From positions 3,275 through 67,274 of the forward strand of contig PXUB01000025.1 of the NCBI GenBank assembly GCA_003009755.1: a stretch of 64,000 bases of DNA, written 5' to 3'. The first letter of the stretch is position 1. Every line of letters begins with the position of its first letter. This DNA is from Thermoplasmatales archaeon SW_10_69_26 (lineage in GTDB: Archaea > Thermoplasmatota > SW-10-69-26). This document shows, in pieces, positions 61,072 to 64,000 of this stretch. The notes beneath the pieces were generated by a model. The model was given only the letters and a program-made list of their open reading frames with translations. It searched no databases and had not been told where the DNA came from. A program made the translations under genes and the position numbers.

Positions 61072-61893
61072 ATGAGGGAGGCCGCCCAGACCCAGGACGA
61101 GCCCACCCAGCCGACCAGCTGGCAGCGGGTGCCGCCTGCCGACGCCGACGCGCTCGTCGTCGGCGCCCCCTTCGACGGCACCAGCGGCGGCCGCCCCCGC
61201 CAGGCGCGAGCGCCCGACCTGTTGCGCTCGGCGCTGGAGCTCGCCGAGACCGACGACGGAGCGCCGGTGTGGGACGCGGGCGACGTGCTCGTGGACCCCA
61301 TCGAGCCGGAGCCGACCTTGGCCCGGTTGGAGGCCACGATCGAGCGAGCCTGCGCGCAGGCGCCATCGGCGCTGCCGGTCGTGCTCGGTGGCGAGCACAC
61401 GGTCTCGCTGGCAGCGGTCCGGGCCCTGCAGCCGGCCTCGATCGTGTCCCTGGACGCCCACCCCGACCTGTGGGACGACCAGCACGGCCGCTCGATCGCG
61501 CAGGGCACCTGGCTGCGGCGGGCTTGCGAGCGCTCGGACGCCGAGGTCGTGGTGCTTGGCGCGCGAGCCGCCCGCGGCGCCGAGACCGAGGCGATGGAGG
61601 AGCTGGGCGTGCGGACCGAGCTGCCGGCCAAGCTGCCCGAGCCCGTGTACCTGACGGTCGACATCGACGTCCTCGACCCCCAGCAGGCACCCGGCGTGGT
61701 CTGGCCCGAGCCGGACGGGCCGGGCCTGGACGAGGTCGCCGAGCTCGTCGGGGCGGTGGCTGGTGACCACGAGTTGGCCGGCGTCGACCTGGTGGAGGTG
61801 AACGCGGCCGGTCCCGGGCCGACGGTCGACGCGGCGGCCCACCTCCTGCAGCAGGCCTTGGCGGCCGCTGGCGGCGACGCTGGGACGCGGTGA
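61072..61893 (+). CDS. Ureohydrolase (agmatinase/arginase family)
   Basis: 273 residues. Binuclear Mn site motifs: GGEHTVSL near 104-111 (His ligand), SLDAHPDLWDD near 126-136 (D-x-H-x-D type), and TVDIDVLDP near 200-208 (D-x-D). VVGAPFDGTSGGRPRQARAP near 29-48 is the usual N-terminal loop. Family members split agmatine, arginine, guanidinobutyrate or formiminoglutamate; in archaea agmatinase for polyamine synthesis is the likely one. CTTTCACG at 61041-61048 lies 28 nt before the ATG. Confidence 0.9.
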   Translation: MREAAQTQDEPTQPTSWQRVPPADADALVVGAPFDGTSGGRPRQARAPDLLRSALELAETDDGAPVWDAGDVLVDPIEPEPTLARLEATIERACAQAPSALPVVLGGEHTVSLAAVRALQPASIVSLDAHPDLWDDQHGRSIAQGTWLRRACERSDAEVVVLGARAARGAETEAMEELGVRTELPAKLPEPVYLTVDIDVLDPQQAPGVVWPEPDGPGLDEVAELVGAVAGDHELAGVDLVEVNAAGPGPTVDAAAHLLQQALAAAGGDAGTR

Positions 61894-61928
61894 GAGGAAG
61901 AGGAGAGGAAGGCGGGGCCCGGCCCCGC
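61892..61928 (-). terminator. Hairpin plus pyrimidine tract after the E1 beta gene
   Basis: Minus strand: stem GCGGGGC/GCCCCGC with a 3-nt loop (61912-61928), then about 20 uninterrupted pyrimidines (61912-61892) running into the end of the convergent agmatinase-family gene. Starts about 18 nt after the E1 beta stop. Confidence 0.6.
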
Positions 61929-61946
61929 TAGCGAGGGAGGCCCGGG

Positions 61947-62975
61947 TCAGAAGTCCACGGTCTCGACGATGCCTTCCTTGATGCGGGGCACGTCGGGCAT
62001 GTAGGCTTGCTCGCGAGCGAGCAGCGGGGTCTGCACGTCGGGCGCGGTGACGCGCTTGACGGGCGCCTCGAGGTGCAGCACGGCCTCGTCCATGATGCGG
62101 GCGCTGATCTCGGAGGCGATGCCGAGCGTGCGGTGGGCCTCCTGCACGACCACGCAGCGGCCGGTGTCTTCGACGCTGTCGACGATCGTCTCGCTGTCGA
62201 GCGGGGACACGGTCGGCAGGTCGATCACGGTCGCCGAGATGTCGTGCTCCTCCTCGAGTTCGGCGACGGCCTGGCGCGTGCGGTAGAGCATGTGGCCGAA
62301 GGCGACGACGGTGACGTCCTCGCCCTCCTCGAGCACCTGCGCAGGCCCGATGTCGGGCAGCTGGTCGGTGTCGACGTCCTCCTCGGGCACGGGCTCGCGG
62401 AACTTGCGGTACAGGGCCTTCGGCTCGAGGAAGACGACCGGATCCTCCGAGCGGATGCTGGCCTTGAGGTAGGCCCAGGTCTGCTGCGGGCTGCGGGGGA
62501 TGACGACCGTGAGCCCGGGCGTGTGGATCCAGTACGTCTCGCGGGACTCGCTGTGGTGCTCCAGCGCGCGCACGCCGGCGCCGTAGGGCATCCGAATCGT
62601 GACGGGCACGTTCATGCCGCCCTGGGTGCGCTTGCGGAAGCGCGCCAGGTGGGATTCGATCTGGTGGAAGGCCTGGTAGCTGAACCCGCTGAACTGGAGC
62701 TCGGGCACGGGCCGCATGCCGTTGATCGCGAGGCCGACCGCGGTGCCGATGATGCCGGTCTCGGCCAGCGGCGTGTCGACGACGCGGTCCTCGCCGTACG
62801 TCTCGACGAGGCCGTCGGTGGCGCGGAAGATGCCGCCGTCCCAGCCGACGTCCTCGCCCATGATCATGACGCGGTCGTCGCGCGCCAGCTCCTGGTCGTG
62901 GGCCTCACAGATGGCCTCGACCATCGTCATCTCGCTCGTCTCGACGTCCTGGGTCAGCTGGGTGGCCTTAGCCAT
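61947..62975 (-). CDS. pdhB: 2-oxoacid dehydrogenase E1 component, beta subunit
   Basis: 342 residues. Seen: MGEDVGWDGGIFRATDGL near 39-56, DTPLAETGIIGTAVGLAING near 67-86 (the thiamine diphosphate-binding Glu in AETG), PYGAGVRALEHHSE near 129, GLTVVIPRSPQQTWAYLKAS near 152, and the C-terminal transketolase domain (ATVIDLPTVSPLDSETIVDS, VVVQEAHRTLGIASEISARI). Forms an alpha2beta2 thiamine enzyme with the gene before it. Starts inside the last codons of the alpha gene (8-nt overlap). E2 and E3 genes are not in the window, so pyruvate versus branched-chain substrate is open. Confidence 0.93.
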   Translation of the reverse strand: MAKATQLTQDVETSEMTMVEAICEAHDQELARDDRVMIMGEDVGWDGGIFRATDGLVETYGEDRVVDTPLAETGIIGTAVGLAINGMRPVPELQFSGFSYQAFHQIESHLARFRKRTQGGMNVPVTIRMPYGAGVRALEHHSESRETYWIHTPGLTVVIPRSPQQTWAYLKASIRSEDPVVFLEPKALYRKFREPVPEEDVDTDQLPDIGPAQVLEEGEDVTVVAFGHMLYRTRQAVAELEEEHDISATVIDLPTVSPLDSETIVDSVEDTGRCVVVQEAHRTLGIASEISARIMDEAVLHLEAPVKRVTAPDVQTPLLAREQAYMPDVPRIKEGIVETVDF

Positions 62976-64000
62976 GGTGATCACCCCACACATCGTGGCG
63001 GTCCCAGTAGTCGGTGAACTCCTCGCGCTGCTGGGCGAGGTAGGGCGGCTCGTCGGAGTAGGCGAAGTCGAACATGTCCTCGGGGTCGCCCAGCTCCTCG
63101 GCCTTGTCCTCGAAGGTCTCGACGGCTTCGGCGATCTCTTCGGTGACCTCCTCCTCGATCGTGTCGTGGTCGCCCTCGTCGAGGACGTCCTTCTCGAGCA
63201 GGTAGGTGCGGAAGCGGTCGATGGGGTCGCGTTCGCGCCACGGCTCGACGTCCTCCTCGTCACGGTACTTGGTCGGGTCGTCGGCCGTGGTGTGAACGTT
63301 CATGCGGTAGGTGATCGCCTCGATCATCGTCGGGCCGTCGCCGGCGCGGGCGCGATCGACGGCGCGCTTGGTGGCGTGGTAGACGCCGAGGATGTCGTTG
63401 CCGTCGACCTGGATGCCCGGCATACCGTAGGCGTGGGCCTTCTGGGCCAGCGTGTCGGAGGCCGTCTGGCGCTCGCGGGGGACGCTGATCGCCCACTGGT
63501 TGTTCTGGCAGAGGAACACCGTCGGCGTCTCGAAGACGCCGGCGAAGTTCATCGCCTCGTGGAAGTCGCCCTCGCTGGTGGACCCGTCGCCGAAGTACGT
63601 GATCGTGACGCGGTCGTTGCCCTTCAGCTTGGACGCCCAGGCGATCCCGGTGGCGTGGCAGGTCTGGCTGGCGATCGGGATCGCGATCGGGGTCTGGTTC
63701 TCCTCGCCGGTGAGCTCCATGCCGTGCTCGTACCCGGCGGCGTACAGCAGATCGTCTTCGACCTCGAGACCGCGCCAGAGGTTCGCCGTGAGCTCGCGGT
63801 AGCTTTGCACGAACCAGTCGTCGTCCCGCGTGGCGTAGATGCTGCCCAGTTGGGCGGCCTCCTGGCCGTGGGAGGGCGCGAACGTGCCGATGCGCCCCTG
63901 GCGCTGGAGCTTCATCCGACGTTCGTCGAACTTGCGGGACTTGACCATGGTCCGGTAGAGGTCGACGAGATCGCTGCTCGGGATCTGGGGTTCGAGCTCC
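62968..64000 (-). CDS. pdhA: 2-oxoacid dehydrogenase E1 component, alpha subunit (partial, N-terminus off window)
   Basis: At least 343 residues; the frame is open to the right edge (ELEPQIPSSDLVDLYRTMVK before the internal Met), so the start lies outside. Seen: RQGRIGTFAPSHGQEAAQLG, SYRELTANLWRG, GEENQTPIAIPIASQTCHAT, the thiamine diphosphate motif GDGSTSEGDFHEAMNFAGVF, NNQWAISVPRERQT, and YRMNVHTTADDPTKYRDEED with the regulatory/substrate loop. First gene of the E1 operon as far as can be seen. Confidence 0.93.
   Translation of the reverse strand, partial: ELEPQIPSSDLVDLYRTMVKSRKFDERRMKLQRQGRIGTFAPSHGQEAAQLGSIYATRDDDWFVQSYRELTANLWRGLEVEDDLLYAAGYEHGMELTGEENQTPIAIPIASQTCHATGIAWASKLKGNDRVTITYFGDGSTSEGDFHEAMNFAGVFETPTVFLCQNNQWAISVPRERQTASDTLAQKAHAYGMPGIQVDGNDILGVYHATKRAVDRARAGDGPTMIEAITYRMNVHTTADDPTKYRDEEDVEPWRERDPIDRFRTYLLEKDVLDEGDHDTIEEEVTEEIAEAVETFEDKAEELGDPEDMFDFAYSDEPPYLAQQREEFTDYWDRHDVWGDHHG

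Noticed and set aside
1-64000. CRISPR arrays, rRNA genes, tRNA genes
   Set aside because: I looked for spaced direct repeats and conserved RNA motifs on both strands and saw none that hold up; a covariance-model search was not possible.

Overview
This window is 64 kb of very GC-rich archaeal chromosome. Archaeal origin is supported by an archaeal-type ribosomal protein S15 next to a RecJ-like DHH protein and a KEOPS Pcc1-type subunit, an archaeosine tRNA-guanine transglycosylase, class III (type IV pilin) signal peptides, a form III RuBisCO paired with AMP phosphorylase, a bacterioopsin-activator-type HTH protein, and TATA-like boxes about 26-30 nt in front of many start codons. The closest feel is a high-GC euryarchaeon of the Thermoplasmatota/haloarchaeal side (split haloarchaea-type methionine synthase, E1 of a 2-oxoacid dehydrogenase, PGF-CTERM-like surface proteins); the exact lineage cannot be fixed by reading.

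Layout. 0-3.3 kb: methionine synthesis operon (two MetE-type proteins and a methylenetetrahydrofolate reductase) and an HTH-CBS regulator. 3.4-6.4 kb: GlmM-GlmU for UDP-N-acetylglucosamine. 6.6-8.5 kb: accessory island with a VapBC-like pair, an HTH/nucleotidyltransferase pair and a decayed copy of the glmU 3' end. 8.6-9.8 kb: two tandem pilins. 10.4-12.4 kb: rps15-DHH-pcc1. 12.4-21.5 kb: plastic region with broken membrane genes, a PIN/antitoxin pair, a 1051-residue VWA surface protein with unusual inserts, a dead IS1595-type element and a frameshifted unknown gene. 21.7-26.4 kb: two-gene operon of secreted beta-helix and FG-GAP proteins. 26.5-29.7 kb: divergent RuBisCO and AMP phosphorylase (AMP/nucleoside salvage into 3-phosphoglycerate). 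29.7-33.9 kb: small membrane proteins and the NfeD-stomatin pair. 34-39 kb: NadA, a degenerate NadB-like protein, superoxide dismutase, and a NAD-kinase-like domain fused to a winged helix that lacks the GGDGT motif. 39.4-46.3 kb: tgtA, hemerythrin, FHA-HTH and HTH-10 regulators, lipoproteins, AhpD-like protein, DUF2299. 46.4-55 kb: seryl-tRNA synthetase (frameshifted here), DUF4097 lipoprotein with a decayed copy, membrane nuclease, MscS channel, LVIVD and propeller/FN3/TSP3 surface proteins. 55.4-64 kb: valyl-tRNA synthetase, membrane protein, M1 aminopeptidase, agmatinase-family enzyme and E1 beta/alpha of a 2-oxoacid dehydrogenase running off the right edge.

Two genome-wide habits show. 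Many operon-leading genes have a TATA-like element so close to the start codon that the mRNA should be leaderless. Several genes end in a GC hairpin followed by a 10-29 nt pure pyrimidine tract, which looks like a terminator form suited to a GC-rich archaeon. Five reading frames are broken by small indels, including the essential serS, so some of the breaks may be consensus errors rather than biology.
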